Assembly (NCBI RefSeq): GCF_947496725.1
Contig: NZ_CANMDS010000003.1
Span: 248,001 to 312,000, forward strand
Source of the DNA: an uncultured Dokdonia sp.
GTDB taxonomy: Bacteria; Bacteroidota; Bacteroidia; Flavobacteriales; Flavobacteriaceae
Length of the DNA stretch: 64,000 nucleotides
Direction of reading: 5' to 3'
Position 1 is the first letter of the stretch. Each line of letters starts with the position of its first letter. Position numbers and translations under genes: made by a program. Of the stretch, positions 51,879 through 61,525 are shown piece by piece. Below the pieces are notes generated by a model. The model was not told where the DNA came from and searched no databases. It saw nothing but the letters and a program-made list of their open reading frames with translations.

Positions 51879-53894
51879 ATGAAAAAACTATGGTATCTCT
51901 CAATGATTGCTGCTAGCTTTATAGCCTGTGAGCAGTCTGAGCAAAAAAACGAAACACACCCTGAGGTAGTCTTTGACGGAATATCTGAACAAATTGCTCC
52001 AGGTGATGATTTTTATAACCACGTAAATAAAAACTGGTATGATAATGCTGTCATTGCAGATGACCAAGTGGGAGTGGGAGCATACCGTTTTCTCAATATA
52101 CCACAGCAAGAACTTCTTAAAAATATACTCGAAGAGGTTTCTGAGCAATCACACGACAAGGGTAGTGTTGAGCAACTAGTGGGAGATTTTTATGCCTCTG
52201 GTATGGATACGCTCAGTATTGATAAGCGTGGTATCACGCCTATACAACCACTGCTAGAAAAGATAGATGGTACTTCTACTACAGAGGAGTTGATGGATGT
52301 AGTAGCAAATCAAATTAAAACGGGTGATTATTCCTTTCTAGCACCTTACATCTCACCAGATCAAAAAAACAGCAAGCTTAACATCTTGCATCTAGCTCAA
52401 ACGGGATTAGGTCTACCAGATCGTGATTACTACTTTAATGAAGATCCTTCATCTGTAGCCATACAAGATGCGTATAAAACGTATTTAACTACACTTTTTG
52501 AATTAGTAGGTGACACAGAAGCAACTGCAAACGCTGCAATAGTCTACGCTATAGAAAAAAAACTTGCAGATTCTCATAAAACAAGAATACAGCGTCGCGT
52601 TATAAAAGATAATTACAACAAAGTCTCTGTGGTAGACCTAGATAATGGACATAATCAAATAGACTGGAAACATATTTTTACAACGCTAGGTACAGATATA
52701 GACTCATTAAATGTGAGACAGCCGGCATACTATGATAAAGTAAATGATGTACTTGCGAGTACTTCTCTCAAAGATTTAAAGCTTTATGTAAAGGCAAAGT
52801 CTTTAAGCAATCACGATAATATATTAAGTACACCTTTTCAAGATGCCTCTTTTGCATATACTAAGGTGATCTCTGGACAAAGCGAGCAACAGTCACGTAC
52901 TAAACGTATGGTGCGCAATGTAGATAGACAAATAGGATTTGCCTTAGGCCAGCTGTATGTAAAGCGATATTTTAATGAAGAAGCAAAGGAAAGAGCACTT
53001 GACCTGGTAAACAATTTTCAGAAATCACTCGAGCAACGCATAGAAAATCTGGAGTGGATGAGTGATAGTACTAAAGTAAAAGCCAAGGAGAAACTCTTTG
53101 CTATCAATAAAAAAATAGGCTATCCAGATGTATGGAGAACATATGACGTAGAGATAAACAGAGATCAGTTTTTTGAGAATGTAGTTGCCTTACGCAATGA
53201 CAGTTACCAGTACGAACTTAAACAACTTAATAAAGCACCTAACCGTGATGAATGGGGTACTACACCATCTACAGTTACCGCTTATTACAACCCATCACTT
53301 AACGAGATAGTGTTCCCTGCAGGAATATTACAGGCACCATACTTTGACCTATATGCAGACGATGCCGTAAACTATGGTGGTATAGGGATGGTAATAGGTC
53401 ACGAGTTTACACACGCCTTTGACGATCAAGGAGCTCAATATGATAAAGAAGGAAATGTGAAAAACTGGTGGACAGAAGAAGACTATACCAAGTTTAAAGC
53501 AAAAACACAGCAAATTATTGAGCAGTACGACAGTTTCACTGTTCTTGACAGTGTGCACCTTAAAGGAGCACTTACAGTAGGAGAAAACACGGCAGATAAT
53601 GGCGGAATCTCTATCGCTTACGATGCCTTTAAAAGAACAAAGCAAGGTCAAGACACCACAAAAATAGGAGGTTTTACTCCAGACCAGCGTTTCTTTTTAT
53701 CTGTAGCGCGTATCTGGCGTGTCAAGACAAGAGATGAGTATTTAAGAAATTATGTAGCTACAGATCCACACTCACCACCTATCTGGCGTGTAAATGGACC
53801 ACTTATGAACTTCACTCCATTTTATGAAGCTTTTGATGTAAAAGAGGGGCAAAAGAACTTTAAAACACTAGAAGAAAGAATTAAAATCTGGTAA
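51879..53894 (+). CDS. M13-family zinc metallopeptidase (neprilysin/PepO-like lipoprotein)
   Basis: 671-residue secreted endopeptidase that cleaves oligopeptides. The lipoprotein signal MKKLWYLSMIAASFIACEQS has its lipobox Cys at 17. The peptidase M13 N-terminal domain begins PGDDFYNHVNKNWYDN, typical of the family. The zinc site is VIGHEFTHAFDDQG (HExxH, about residue 508) with the third ligand Glu in GENTADNGG (about 569). The C-terminus ends EERIKIW, as in family members. All catalytic residues are present. Confidence 0.93.
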   Translation: MKKLWYLSMIAASFIACEQSEQKNETHPEVVFDGISEQIAPGDDFYNHVNKNWYDNAVIADDQVGVGAYRFLNIPQQELLKNILEEVSEQSHDKGSVEQLVGDFYASGMDTLSIDKRGITPIQPLLEKIDGTSTTEELMDVVANQIKTGDYSFLAPYISPDQKNSKLNILHLAQTGLGLPDRDYYFNEDPSSVAIQDAYKTYLTTLFELVGDTEATANAAIVYAIEKKLADSHKTRIQRRVIKDNYNKVSVVDLDNGHNQIDWKHIFTTLGTDIDSLNVRQPAYYDKVNDVLASTSLKDLKLYVKAKSLSNHDNILSTPFQDASFAYTKVISGQSEQQSRTKRMVRNVDRQIGFALGQLYVKRYFNEEAKERALDLVNNFQKSLEQRIENLEWMSDSTKVKAKEKLFAINKKIGYPDVWRTYDVEINRDQFFENVVALRNDSYQYELKQLNKAPNRDEWGTTPSTVTAYYNPSLNEIVFPAGILQAPYFDLYADDAVNYGGIGMVIGHEFTHAFDDQGAQYDKEGNVKNWWTEEDYTKFKAKTQQIIEQYDSFTVLDSVHLKGALTVGENTADNGGISIAYDAFKRTKQGQDTTKIGGFTPDQRFFLSVARIWRVKTRDEYLRNYVATDPHSPPIWRVNGPLMNFTPFYEAFDVKEGQKNFKTLEERIKIW

Positions 53895-54018
53895 TACGAT
53901 TTACAAGAGATTTGTATTTACGATATTTGCCACGTAAAAAATTAAAAATAGTGATGAGGAAGAAGAGATTACAATCACTAGGACTTAATTAAAACAACCA
54001 AAATAAAATTAAGATATA

Positions 54019-54267
54019 ATGATTAAAGCATTTTTTAATAGACTCTTTGGGTCTACTAAAGCATCGATAAGAAAAGAAGGAAAGGTAAAATTTTTCAATA
54101 CAAAAAAAGGGTTTGGATTTATTGCCATAGACAATTCTGACGAGGAGGTTTTTGTACATACTACAAACGTAACTGGAAGATTGAGAGAGAATGACAAAGT
54201 TACATTTGAAGTAGAAGACGGAGAAAAAGGACCTAGCGCTGTAAATGTAAAGCGAGTAAAAAAATAA
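54019..54267 (+). CDS. Cold-shock-domain protein with N-terminal extension
   Basis: 82 residues. The cold-shock domain starts at about residue 21 (KVKFFNTKKGFGFIAIDNSDEEVFVHTTNV) with both RNA-binding motifs RNP1 (GFGFI) and RNP2 (VFVHT). The first 20 residues (MIKAFFNRLFGSTKASIRKE) form a basic amphipathic extension absent from classical CspA. It could be a membrane-surface or RNA-contacting helix. It has its own terminator, followed directly by a palindrome. Confidence 0.9.
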   Translation: MIKAFFNRLFGSTKASIRKEGKVKFFNTKKGFGFIAIDNSDEEVFVHTTNVTGRLRENDKVTFEVEDGEKGPSAVNVKRVKK

Positions 54268-54295
54268 TATTCGTTTTACAAGATCTGTATTATTA

Positions 54296-54330
54296 ACTCC
54301 ATAAGCACAATAGTGTTTATGGAGTTTTTT
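54296..54330 (+). terminator. Hairpin terminator of the cold-shock gene
   Basis: CTCCATAA-GCAC pairs with GTG-TTTATGGAG around a short loop, then a run of T that runs straight into palindrome site 17. Confidence 0.85.
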
Positions 54331-54350
54331 TACGCTTTCGCGAAAGCGTA
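54331..54350. repeat. Full 20-bp palindrome, site 17
   Basis: Perfect TACGCTTTCGCGAAAGCGTA immediately after the T-run of a terminator. Confidence 0.97.
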
Positions 54351-54478
54351 ATACAGCTATATAAAAGAATCGCAGAGTATAAAGCGGCTTTTACAGAATG
54401 TCATACTGTAACGACTTAAAATCAAAAAAGCACACGTTTAATCACAGTACATTTATCAAACAAAAAGATAAGCTTACT

Positions 54479-55246
54479 ATGACAAAAACACTAGCCATAC
54501 TACTAATTGTGATGAATGTAGCCCTTGTAAATGCTACATCTCCTAATGACTATCGTAAAAAGAAGGATATTAAGATAACACCAACTGCGACCACAGATGG
54601 TACGTATATCTATGTAGATATACGCACGGCAGATCAAGGGGTTATCACTTCATTTTTAAGAAGAGGTTTTACAGTATATTTTGATAAAAAGGGAAAAAAG
54701 AAAAAAAGAGTAGGAGTAAGCAGTCCTACATTAGATCGAAAAAAACTAGGTAATACTCCGCCAAATTCTAACGAAAGAGAATCTAGAAACTCTGACGAAG
54801 AAAGAGAATTGCCCGTTGCACGTATGATAGAAGATATAGACCGTAAAGCTGTTTATATAAAAGACGACAGCGCGCAAGAGTTTCACCTAGACCTTAATGC
54901 GCTAGATATCACAATTAACTACAGTTATCAAAAAGAACCTCAAGGAGGTATTCTTGTATATAAACTCAGAATACCTGTTTCAAAAATTGATGAGAATCCT
55001 ATTGATTTTGAAAAACTAACTTTAGGTATCATTTCTACACCACTACCCGAAAGAGAAAATCAAGGCCCTCAAGACCGTGGAGGTTTGTCTCTAGGTGGTG
55101 GCGGTAGATCACAAGGTGGTCCTGGTGGAGGAAACCGTGGTGGAGGTGGAGGCCGTCCCGGTGGACAAGGACAGGGTGGTGGTCAAAAAAAGGCACCACA
55201 ACAATCTCAAGACGTAGCGCTATGGTTTGGTCTCACAATAAACTAA
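54479..55246 (+). CDS. Secreted protein with Gly-rich C-terminal region
   Basis: 255 residues from ATG 54479 (MTKTLAILLIVMNVALVNA signal peptide); the frame continues upstream to 54398, but without a sensible N-terminus. The first part (residues about 25-185) is a beta-rich domain with VYFDKKGKKKKRVGVSSP. It is followed by a low-complexity stretch of Gly with Gln, Arg and Pro (about 198-240) and a final hydrophobic strand QDVALWFGLTIN. The final strand after a flexible linker might anchor in the outer membrane. The family was not recognised. Confidence 0.65.
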   Translation: MTKTLAILLIVMNVALVNATSPNDYRKKKDIKITPTATTDGTYIYVDIRTADQGVITSFLRRGFTVYFDKKGKKKKRVGVSSPTLDRKKLGNTPPNSNERESRNSDEERELPVARMIEDIDRKAVYIKDDSAQEFHLDLNALDITINYSYQKEPQGGILVYKLRIPVSKIDENPIDFEKLTLGIISTPLPERENQGPQDRGGLSLGGGGRSQGGPGGGNRGGGGGRPGGQGQGGGQKKAPQQSQDVALWFGLTIN

Positions 55247-55299
55247 ATCTCCCCATTTGATAAAGCACCAATAATTGGTGGTTGACTATGTATGTTTAA

Positions 55300-55329
55300 A
55301 AAGGCTTCTCTTGATTGAGAGGCTTTTTT
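55300..55329 (+). terminator. Hairpin terminator of the Gly-rich protein gene
   Basis: Stem AAGGCTTCTC with GAGAGGCTTT (two G-T pairs), loop TTGATT, then seven T that lead directly into palindrome site 18. Confidence 0.8.
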
Positions 55330-55349
55330 TACGCTTTCGCGAAAGCGTA
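55330..55349. repeat. Full 20-bp palindrome, site 18
   Basis: Perfect TACGCTTTCGCGAAAGCGTA adjoining the T-run of the terminator, as at site 17. It is the last copy in the window. Confidence 0.97.
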
Positions 55350-55427
55350 CCTATACTTTTTAATAGTAAATAGAAAAAGGCGGTCTACTTGATGTAAACC
55401 GCCTTCATAAAAGTTATATGGCATCTT

Positions 55428-55988
55428 TTATTCTTCTTCGCCAGTAAGAGAATCTGCCATTGCCAGCTCTTCATTCTCACTATTATCTGCAGGAACAGAA
55501 TCTTTTACTCTTGTAAACTCTTCCAGACGCTCTAGATCTCCTTCTTCACCAGAAAAGTATGGAAAAACATCTTCTATAGGAGACTCAGCAATGGCCGGTA
55601 TGGTGTATTCACCCATAGTATCCTTCATAGTAGAAACCGTGTTTTCAAAGGCTTCTTTAACGTCATTTGCCTGCACGAGTAGGTATAGACTCGTTTTGCG
55701 CTCCTTACCGCTTTCCTCATCATAAGCTATAAGAGATACGCGTGATTTAAACCATCTGTCGGTATTTTCAAAAGGGTGAATCTCTGCATAGTTTGCCACC
55801 TTGATGTTTGTAATTTTTATTTCTTCACTATCTGGAAGGTAAGCTGCCATCTCTTGTGTGATTCTACTTTCGGCCTCTGTATATGAAATTGCATCTACTA
55901 GAAAAGGTGCTGTTTTAACCTTTTGCGTTCCCGATGCTTCATCTAGTTTTCTATATTTTACTTTACACTCGTACCACGTTGCGCTCAT
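55428..55988 (-). CDS. DUF4494 protein
   Basis: 186 residues, matching the DUF4494 family common in Bacteroidetes and of unknown function. WYECKVKYRKLDEASGTQKVKTAPFLVDAISYTEAESRI at the N-terminus and MKDTMGEYTIPAIAESPIEDVFPYF are characteristic. The C-terminus is an acidic tail (residues about 160-186). Cytoplasmic by appearance. Single gene. Confidence 0.82.
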   Translation of the reverse strand: MSATWYECKVKYRKLDEASGTQKVKTAPFLVDAISYTEAESRITQEMAAYLPDSEEIKITNIKVANYAEIHPFENTDRWFKSRVSLIAYDEESGKERKTSLYLLVQANDVKEAFENTVSTMKDTMGEYTIPAIAESPIEDVFPYFSGEEGDLERLEEFTRVKDSVPADNSENEELAMADSLTGEEE

Positions 55989-56167
55989 ATCTATTTTGTT
56001 TTAAGGTTGCCAAAAATAGGGTATTGTAAATGTCAAAAAAGTGATGCTATGTAATAGATATTCACAATTTAAAATATCATTTCCTAGCGCATTTAGGTTA
56101 AGTCACTTAGGAATTCTCAATGACTGAAATATGTTGTTTATATATGATTATCTCAAACAATTATCAT

Positions 56168-56198
56168 AAAAAAGCTTCCCACAAAGGAGAAGCTTTAA
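56168..56198 (-). terminator. Hairpin terminator of the ABC/TonB operon
   Basis: AAAGCTTC/GAGAAGCTTT stem with loop CCACAAAG, followed on the minus strand by six T, 30 bp after the stop of the last permease gene. Confidence 0.8.
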
Positions 56199-56228
56199 AA
56201 ACACATCATACATTTTTACCTGTAAGAT

Positions 56229-57572
56229 TTATGAGATTTTCTTAAAGTTTAAAAAAGTAAAAATACTGATGATTAGGATAGTTATGATAGTAGGAAGTAA
56301 CAGCAATAGCCAGCTAAATTCTGTGTTGTGTTTATAAAACTTCGCATTATAATTGTCCCATTGTACCGCATCTGCTGTTTTTAAATCAAATATTTTTTTA
56401 TAAAAACCAACACGTAAATTTTTGTGAAATTCTGTGAGTCCATCTAAAAAGTTGAGATGACTTAACATATCTGTACCAGCCAGCTTATTAAAACTAAGTT
56501 GAGCGTGCATTGTAGGTACAAAAAGTGCAATGTTTGTACTTACTTTATTTCTAAGTAATAGTTTTTCTCTGAGCTCTTTACTGGTCGCTTTTGCAGTGAG
56601 ATCTCCCATATGTTGCATACCGTAATACCATATCCAACTGAATTCATCCTCCGGCACCTCATAAGATGCATATTGAGGATACTCTTCAAGAAAGCCTGTC
56701 ATTGTAACATCCTTTTCAAGATCCCATTTCTCGTGATATCCATCACGTTGCTCTACCATTGCATCAAGAGCCTCAGGGAGTTGATATTCATTTACGATAA
56801 AATTATTTACAATAGCAGGGACAAGAATTGTGAGGACAACCCAAGTAGAAATAAGTATAAGCGCGTTAAAGCTAGAATTCTTTAAAAACGAGACCACCCA
56901 AAAACTCAAAACCACCCAAAATAAAAGGTATAAGAATCCTTGCACATAAATAGCCAGAAGTGGAGCTCCAAGCGGTATCTGTAATACCAAACTTGCCGTA
57001 ACCATTAAAAATGTAAAAATAGTTAATACAAAAATGGCTCTAACCGAAAGCTTTTGCATTAAAAATTTAGTCTTTGCCGAGGTTTGTGCTGCAAGTATTC
57101 CCCAAGTACCTAGTTCCTTCTCTTCTGAGTATAGATTAAAACTCATTGCTATAAGAACAAGAGGAAAGAGGTAAATAATAACAAAACCTAAATCTAAATT
57201 ACCAGACATAAGTAAGGATGGATTTTCAAAATCTGTATCATACTTTTGTGCCTCAAGCCCTCGTATAGTGACCGCTTGTAAAGCAGGATTTACATCAGTC
57301 TGACCTATAGAAATGGCATTTATATTTGACGGTTCTTTCATTAGGGTAAACCTAAGATAGTATAATAAAAGACCTAAGTCTTCTCCGTGATAATCTACAT
57401 TTTGTTTTATACTTTCTATTTGAAACGCTTGTGCCGCTTCAATATTAGTTTGTTGCTTAATGAGATATTGCTTTCCTATAAATATGCTTACGATACCAAG
57501 AGCTAGCAATAGCACAAGACTAAAGAGGAAAATCTTTGTTCTAAAAAATGACTTGAATAATAGTGTATACAT
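56229..57572 (-). CDS. ABC-2-type permease (DUF3526-like), second subunit
   Basis: 447-residue inner-membrane protein with a large extracytoplasmic loop after helix 1 (about residues 35-125). A cluster of five membrane helices (about 130-260) and a last one near the C-terminus follow. MSFNLYSEEKELGTWGILAAQTSAKTKFLMQK resembles the coupling region of NosY/DUF3526 permeases. It follows the first permease gene without a gap and precedes a terminator. It probably forms a heterodimer with it, driven by the ATPase encoded at 61.5-62.2 kb. Substrate unknown. Confidence 0.8.
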   Translation of the reverse strand: MYTLLFKSFFRTKIFLFSLVLLLALGIVSIFIGKQYLIKQQTNIEAAQAFQIESIKQNVDYHGEDLGLLLYYLRFTLMKEPSNINAISIGQTDVNPALQAVTIRGLEAQKYDTDFENPSLLMSGNLDLGFVIIYLFPLVLIAMSFNLYSEEKELGTWGILAAQTSAKTKFLMQKLSVRAIFVLTIFTFLMVTASLVLQIPLGAPLLAIYVQGFLYLLFWVVLSFWVVSFLKNSSFNALILISTWVVLTILVPAIVNNFIVNEYQLPEALDAMVEQRDGYHEKWDLEKDVTMTGFLEEYPQYASYEVPEDEFSWIWYYGMQHMGDLTAKATSKELREKLLLRNKVSTNIALFVPTMHAQLSFNKLAGTDMLSHLNFLDGLTEFHKNLRVGFYKKIFDLKTADAVQWDNYNAKFYKHNTEFSWLLLLLPTIITILIISIFTFLNFKKIS

Positions 57573-59012
57573 CTAGATAGCTTTTAGATTTGAAGACAAT
57601 TTTAAAAGACCAAAAATGGCGAGAACACTCCATAAGAGTAAGGCTATTATTGAGATAAGCTCATTTTGTATCACCTTATTTACACTTAAAAACTCATACT
57701 CAAAAGGTGGAAAATTTTTCCAATACTCACTTGAAATTTTGTTAGGCGCTTCTTTTCCTTTATTAGGTATTAAGTCCATTTGCAATTGGTTCATCTCTTG
57801 TGCTAGATGATAGCGGTATGCCTCTGCTTCTGATTTGAAGTTTAAATAAGATTGAAAATCTGTACCAGAAAATGCCATAGACACATTTTTAATCGCAGTA
57901 TATGGATTTACAAAGGCTGAGTAGCGCTCTACATTATTCTGTTTTGAGTATACGTTGTACAAATCATCTTGATGTTTTAAATATACTTTTGTACTTAACT
58001 CTTCTCCTTGTGCCATAATATAACCACCATAATTAAAGGGTAGATCATTTACATCATTAACATTGTGCACACGTAATACTGAATCTCTTATAGCGTTAAA
58101 ATGCTCATCATCTGGATCGTGACTATCGCCTACGAGTTTCATATCACTTTCTACAGCTCTTTCCATTTCAATTTTTGAAGGAGTAGGGTACAAGTAGTGC
58201 CCAGCAGCTTGAAGTGATTTTGGCAATACAATAACAAATAATAGCCAGATAGCTAGCAACTTAACTAATGCTCCTTTCGCAGTTGCAGAATATGCTGATA
58301 CTAAAATGGTAATCGCACTTAATATTCCGAAGAAAGCGAGATAAGAAACAAATAATATCCCATAGCGTATAAAGCTTTGAGGTGACCACATACCGTGTGA
58401 AGCCGCTACAATAAAAAAGAAAAGAATTAAAAATATACTCACCAAAAATAAGAGTGATAGACTATAAAGGCCTATCCATTTACCAAAAACAATCTCTTTT
58501 CTTGTAATCCCTTGACCTATGAGAAGTTTAAGAGTTCCATTTTCTCTTTCTCTAGCGATTGAAGCAAAACCTAGATAAAAAAGTAATAATGGCACAATCA
58601 CTTTAAGTAGCATCGCAAGACTCACTTCGCCAAAACGTAGTAGTCCGGATGACATACTTACCTCAGAAAAGTTAACCGTGTTTTGCTTGTGTGCTTCTAA
58701 GAAGACCGCATTCCCCACAAAGTTTTCCATCCCAAGGTCAAAAACACTTAGCTCGTGCTTCATCCTCAACGCAAATGATCCATAATGAGACATACGGTGC
58801 GGGTGCTTATCTGGGTTGTTTTCCCAGCTTTCTTGCACTTCCTCTTGCACATCTGTTCTTATATGGTTTTGGTCCTCATAGTTATGCCAGCCCGTATATG
58901 ACGAAAATAGGATTAAGATGGCCATAAGACCCAAAGTTATAATCATAACTTTGGATCTAAAGGCATCTTTCCATAGCTGGCGGGCTATTAAAGAGATTAC
59001 TTTTTTTCTCAT
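57573..59012 (-). CDS. ABC-2-type permease (DUF3526), first subunit
   Basis: 479 residues with the same plan: helix 1 at about 20-38, an extracytoplasmic domain, then helices from about 130. LLFYLGFASIARERENGTLKLLIGQGITRKEIVFGKWIGLYSLSLLF (about residues 140-186) is the conserved coupling segment. It lies 2 bp after the TonB-dependent receptor gene, an unusual mix of inner- and outer-membrane parts in one transcript, and suggests a linked transport function. Confidence 0.82.
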   Translation of the reverse strand: MRKKVISLIARQLWKDAFRSKVMIITLGLMAILILFSSYTGWHNYEDQNHIRTDVQEEVQESWENNPDKHPHRMSHYGSFALRMKHELSVFDLGMENFVGNAVFLEAHKQNTVNFSEVSMSSGLLRFGEVSLAMLLKVIVPLLLFYLGFASIARERENGTLKLLIGQGITRKEIVFGKWIGLYSLSLLFLVSIFLILFFFIVAASHGMWSPQSFIRYGILFVSYLAFFGILSAITILVSAYSATAKGALVKLLAIWLLFVIVLPKSLQAAGHYLYPTPSKIEMERAVESDMKLVGDSHDPDDEHFNAIRDSVLRVHNVNDVNDLPFNYGGYIMAQGEELSTKVYLKHQDDLYNVYSKQNNVERYSAFVNPYTAIKNVSMAFSGTDFQSYLNFKSEAEAYRYHLAQEMNQLQMDLIPNKGKEAPNKISSEYWKNFPPFEYEFLSVNKVIQNELISIIALLLWSVLAIFGLLKLSSNLKAI

Positions 59013-59014
59013 TC

Positions 59015-61516
59015 TTAAAATTTATAGGATGCGTTAAGCAATACATTTCTTGGAGCTCCGGGTCCAAGCCTAGATGGATTAAGACCACCTAACCAGTAGG
59101 TCTCATCTAATATATTGTTCAGTTTAAGCGTTAGTTGTATTCCTGAGCTATTTGGTTTGTAATACACTGCTCCATCAAAAACTGTATAAGAAGGTAATAA
59201 CACTCTATCTGTAGCATAAGTAGGGTTGTACCACGTAAATCTCTCATCTACATATTGGGCTCCAAGACCTATACCTATTCCTTTTAATGGAGTATCTGAT
59301 GTAAAATCATATCTACCCCAGAAGTTTGCATTGTGCTTAGGTGCTCCACCTATGCGTGCTCCTATAAATTCTTCTATGGCATCTTCTTCTATTGTTGCAT
59401 CTGTATATGCATAAGAAGCTGTAAGTTGAAGATTAGGCAATATATACCCAGATATATCTGTTTCAAAACCTCTACTTCTTTGTTCACCCCTTGTAGTAAG
59501 GTTATCTAAATCATAGGTGTCACCTAGTAAAATATTCTTTTGTGTAATGTTGAATATTGAAAGGTTTGCAAATATTTTTCCATTCATAAACTCACCTTTA
59601 GCACCTATTTCTGTTAGGCTACTTTCTAGTGGGTCAAATCTTGCTGGAGATGCAGCCCAGAAGAAACCTTCGGCAGTAGGAGAGAGTGATACCGTGTTTG
59701 TATGAGGCTGAAAACCTTGTAAATATGTTCCATATGCACTAATCTCATCTGTTACTTCATACGTTAATCCAAGTCTCGGTACAAAAGCACTAGTTTTAAA
59801 CTCTTCCTCGTCACCTTTATAGTTAAATATATCGGTAAACCACTCATAACGTAAATTTACAAGGGCAGAAAAGCGTGCTATCTTAAACTGGTTTTGAACA
59901 TAGATACCGCTTGAAGTATTGAGGTTTGCTGGTATAGTTAATTCAGCAAGGTTGTAATTATCTGTATTTCTCGCTCCATTAAAAGGATTTGCAAGATTAA
60001 AGTGGGGAACAGCAGGTACAGGCATAGTAACGCCATCTACCACCATTTGCTGAAAATTATCTGGGTTACTCGGGTCAAAATTAGCCTGACCACCACTAAC
60101 AGTTAGGTATCTTCTAGCTCTTAAGAAACCAGCGCCTATCTGTCTTTCCCAGCGAGTTGCGTCATAACCCACAAGAATTTTGTTTGTTATGTTACCTTTT
60201 TTAATGTCGTAATTAAAATACCCACTAAAGTTATCTGTCTCCCAGAACTGTTGTCTTCTATCATAACGCATTCTTGCAAGAGTAGGTATCACGTTACCTT
60301 CTATATCTACCGCCGTACCATCTACTCTGTGCTCTGCAAGATCTTCATCCCAGGTTTGCTTCATAAACTGTGCATTAAACCCAAAGTTTTCTGTAAACTT
60401 CTGTTTGAAGTTTGCCATAAAGATCACCTCTTTGTTTTTGTAATGATCGTTTGATGCACCTACATTTCTTGTTATTGGTGTACTATCTAAATCAAACTCA
60501 CCATTAATGGCCCCAAAGATAGGCTGGCCTCTATCTAGATTACCCTCAGCGTCATTATAAATCATCTCTACATTAAGAGAGGTATTCTCATTAGGAACAA
60601 AACTTATAGATGGCGCAATAAGTATCGCATTATTGTTTACCACATCTCTAAAAGAATCTGCCTCTTGAAATGCTGCATTAAAACGATATAATAAAGTTTT
60701 AGACTCATTAAGTGGTCCTGTAAAATCTGCCGTAGCTCTTAGTGTACCAAAGCTTCCAGCAGTAAGACTTACTTCATTCCTCTTTTCTGTAAGCGGTTTT
60801 TTTGTAACCATATTTACCGTTCCTCCTGGATCTGCACTTGAAAATGTAACAGATGCTGGACCTTTTATAACTTCTACCCGTTCTAGATGTGACGTAATAG
60901 GTTGTAAGAAATAGTACTGACGCGTGCGCATCCCATTAAGCACTTGTCCATCATCTGCTTGAGTGATTCCACGTATGTTATAGTGATTATATAAACCTGT
61001 AGCAGATACACCACTTACTGTTTTAACAGCATCCGGTAGTTGAAAAGCAAGACGATCGCCTATAAGCTCTTTTGTAACAGTAGCTACAGCTTGAGGCAAT
61101 TCCTTGTTTTTGATTGCAATTTTAGTAGCCGAAAAGGAGTAATCACTATTGTAATCCTTTCTCACACGACCTAAAATCTCAACCGTTTGTAGTTGATCTA
61201 CATTATCTTCTAGCACAAGTGTCCCTAGGTTATAGGCTTTTTCTTCTGTGAAGTCTTTTTTGATATCTTGAGAATACATTCCTAGATAACTTATAGATAC
61301 TCTATAGCTGCCAGTATTAGAAAGCTTAAAGCGAAAAATTCCATCCGCATCGGTAACTGTACCATCGCGTAGTCCTGTTGCAAGATTTGTATAAACCACA
61401 GAGGCACCAGAGATGACCTCATTTTCTGTATTTTTAACAGAGCCCTCTACCGAAACTTGGCTAAATACCGAAGTCATAGAGAAGGTGAGTAATAAGAGTA
61501 AAATAATTTGTTTCAT
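59015..61516 (-). CDS. TonB-dependent siderophore-type receptor
   Basis: 833-residue outer-membrane receptor. Signal peptide MKQIILLLLLTFSMTSVFS; carboxypeptidase-regulatory-like domain (about residues 22-100, EVISGASVVYTNLATGLRDGTVTDADGIFRF). The plug (about 125-240) includes VEVIKGPASVTFSSADPGGTVNMVTKKP, and the 22-strand barrel ends in an aromatic Phe (LLNASYKF). Plug and barrel are of the ferric-siderophore (FhuA/FpvA-like) type. It lies in one operon with ABC transporter genes, 9 bp after the ATPase gene. Confidence 0.9.
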   Translation of the reverse strand: MKQIILLLLLTFSMTSVFSQVSVEGSVKNTENEVISGASVVYTNLATGLRDGTVTDADGIFRFKLSNTGSYRVSISYLGMYSQDIKKDFTEEKAYNLGTLVLEDNVDQLQTVEILGRVRKDYNSDYSFSATKIAIKNKELPQAVATVTKELIGDRLAFQLPDAVKTVSGVSATGLYNHYNIRGITQADDGQVLNGMRTRQYYFLQPITSHLERVEVIKGPASVTFSSADPGGTVNMVTKKPLTEKRNEVSLTAGSFGTLRATADFTGPLNESKTLLYRFNAAFQEADSFRDVVNNNAILIAPSISFVPNENTSLNVEMIYNDAEGNLDRGQPIFGAINGEFDLDSTPITRNVGASNDHYKNKEVIFMANFKQKFTENFGFNAQFMKQTWDEDLAEHRVDGTAVDIEGNVIPTLARMRYDRRQQFWETDNFSGYFNYDIKKGNITNKILVGYDATRWERQIGAGFLRARRYLTVSGGQANFDPSNPDNFQQMVVDGVTMPVPAVPHFNLANPFNGARNTDNYNLAELTIPANLNTSSGIYVQNQFKIARFSALVNLRYEWFTDIFNYKGDEEEFKTSAFVPRLGLTYEVTDEISAYGTYLQGFQPHTNTVSLSPTAEGFFWAASPARFDPLESSLTEIGAKGEFMNGKIFANLSIFNITQKNILLGDTYDLDNLTTRGEQRSRGFETDISGYILPNLQLTASYAYTDATIEEDAIEEFIGARIGGAPKHNANFWGRYDFTSDTPLKGIGIGLGAQYVDERFTWYNPTYATDRVLLPSYTVFDGAVYYKPNSSGIQLTLKLNNILDETYWLGGLNPSRLGPGAPRNVLLNASYKF

Positions 61517-61525
61517 TGTGTTTGA

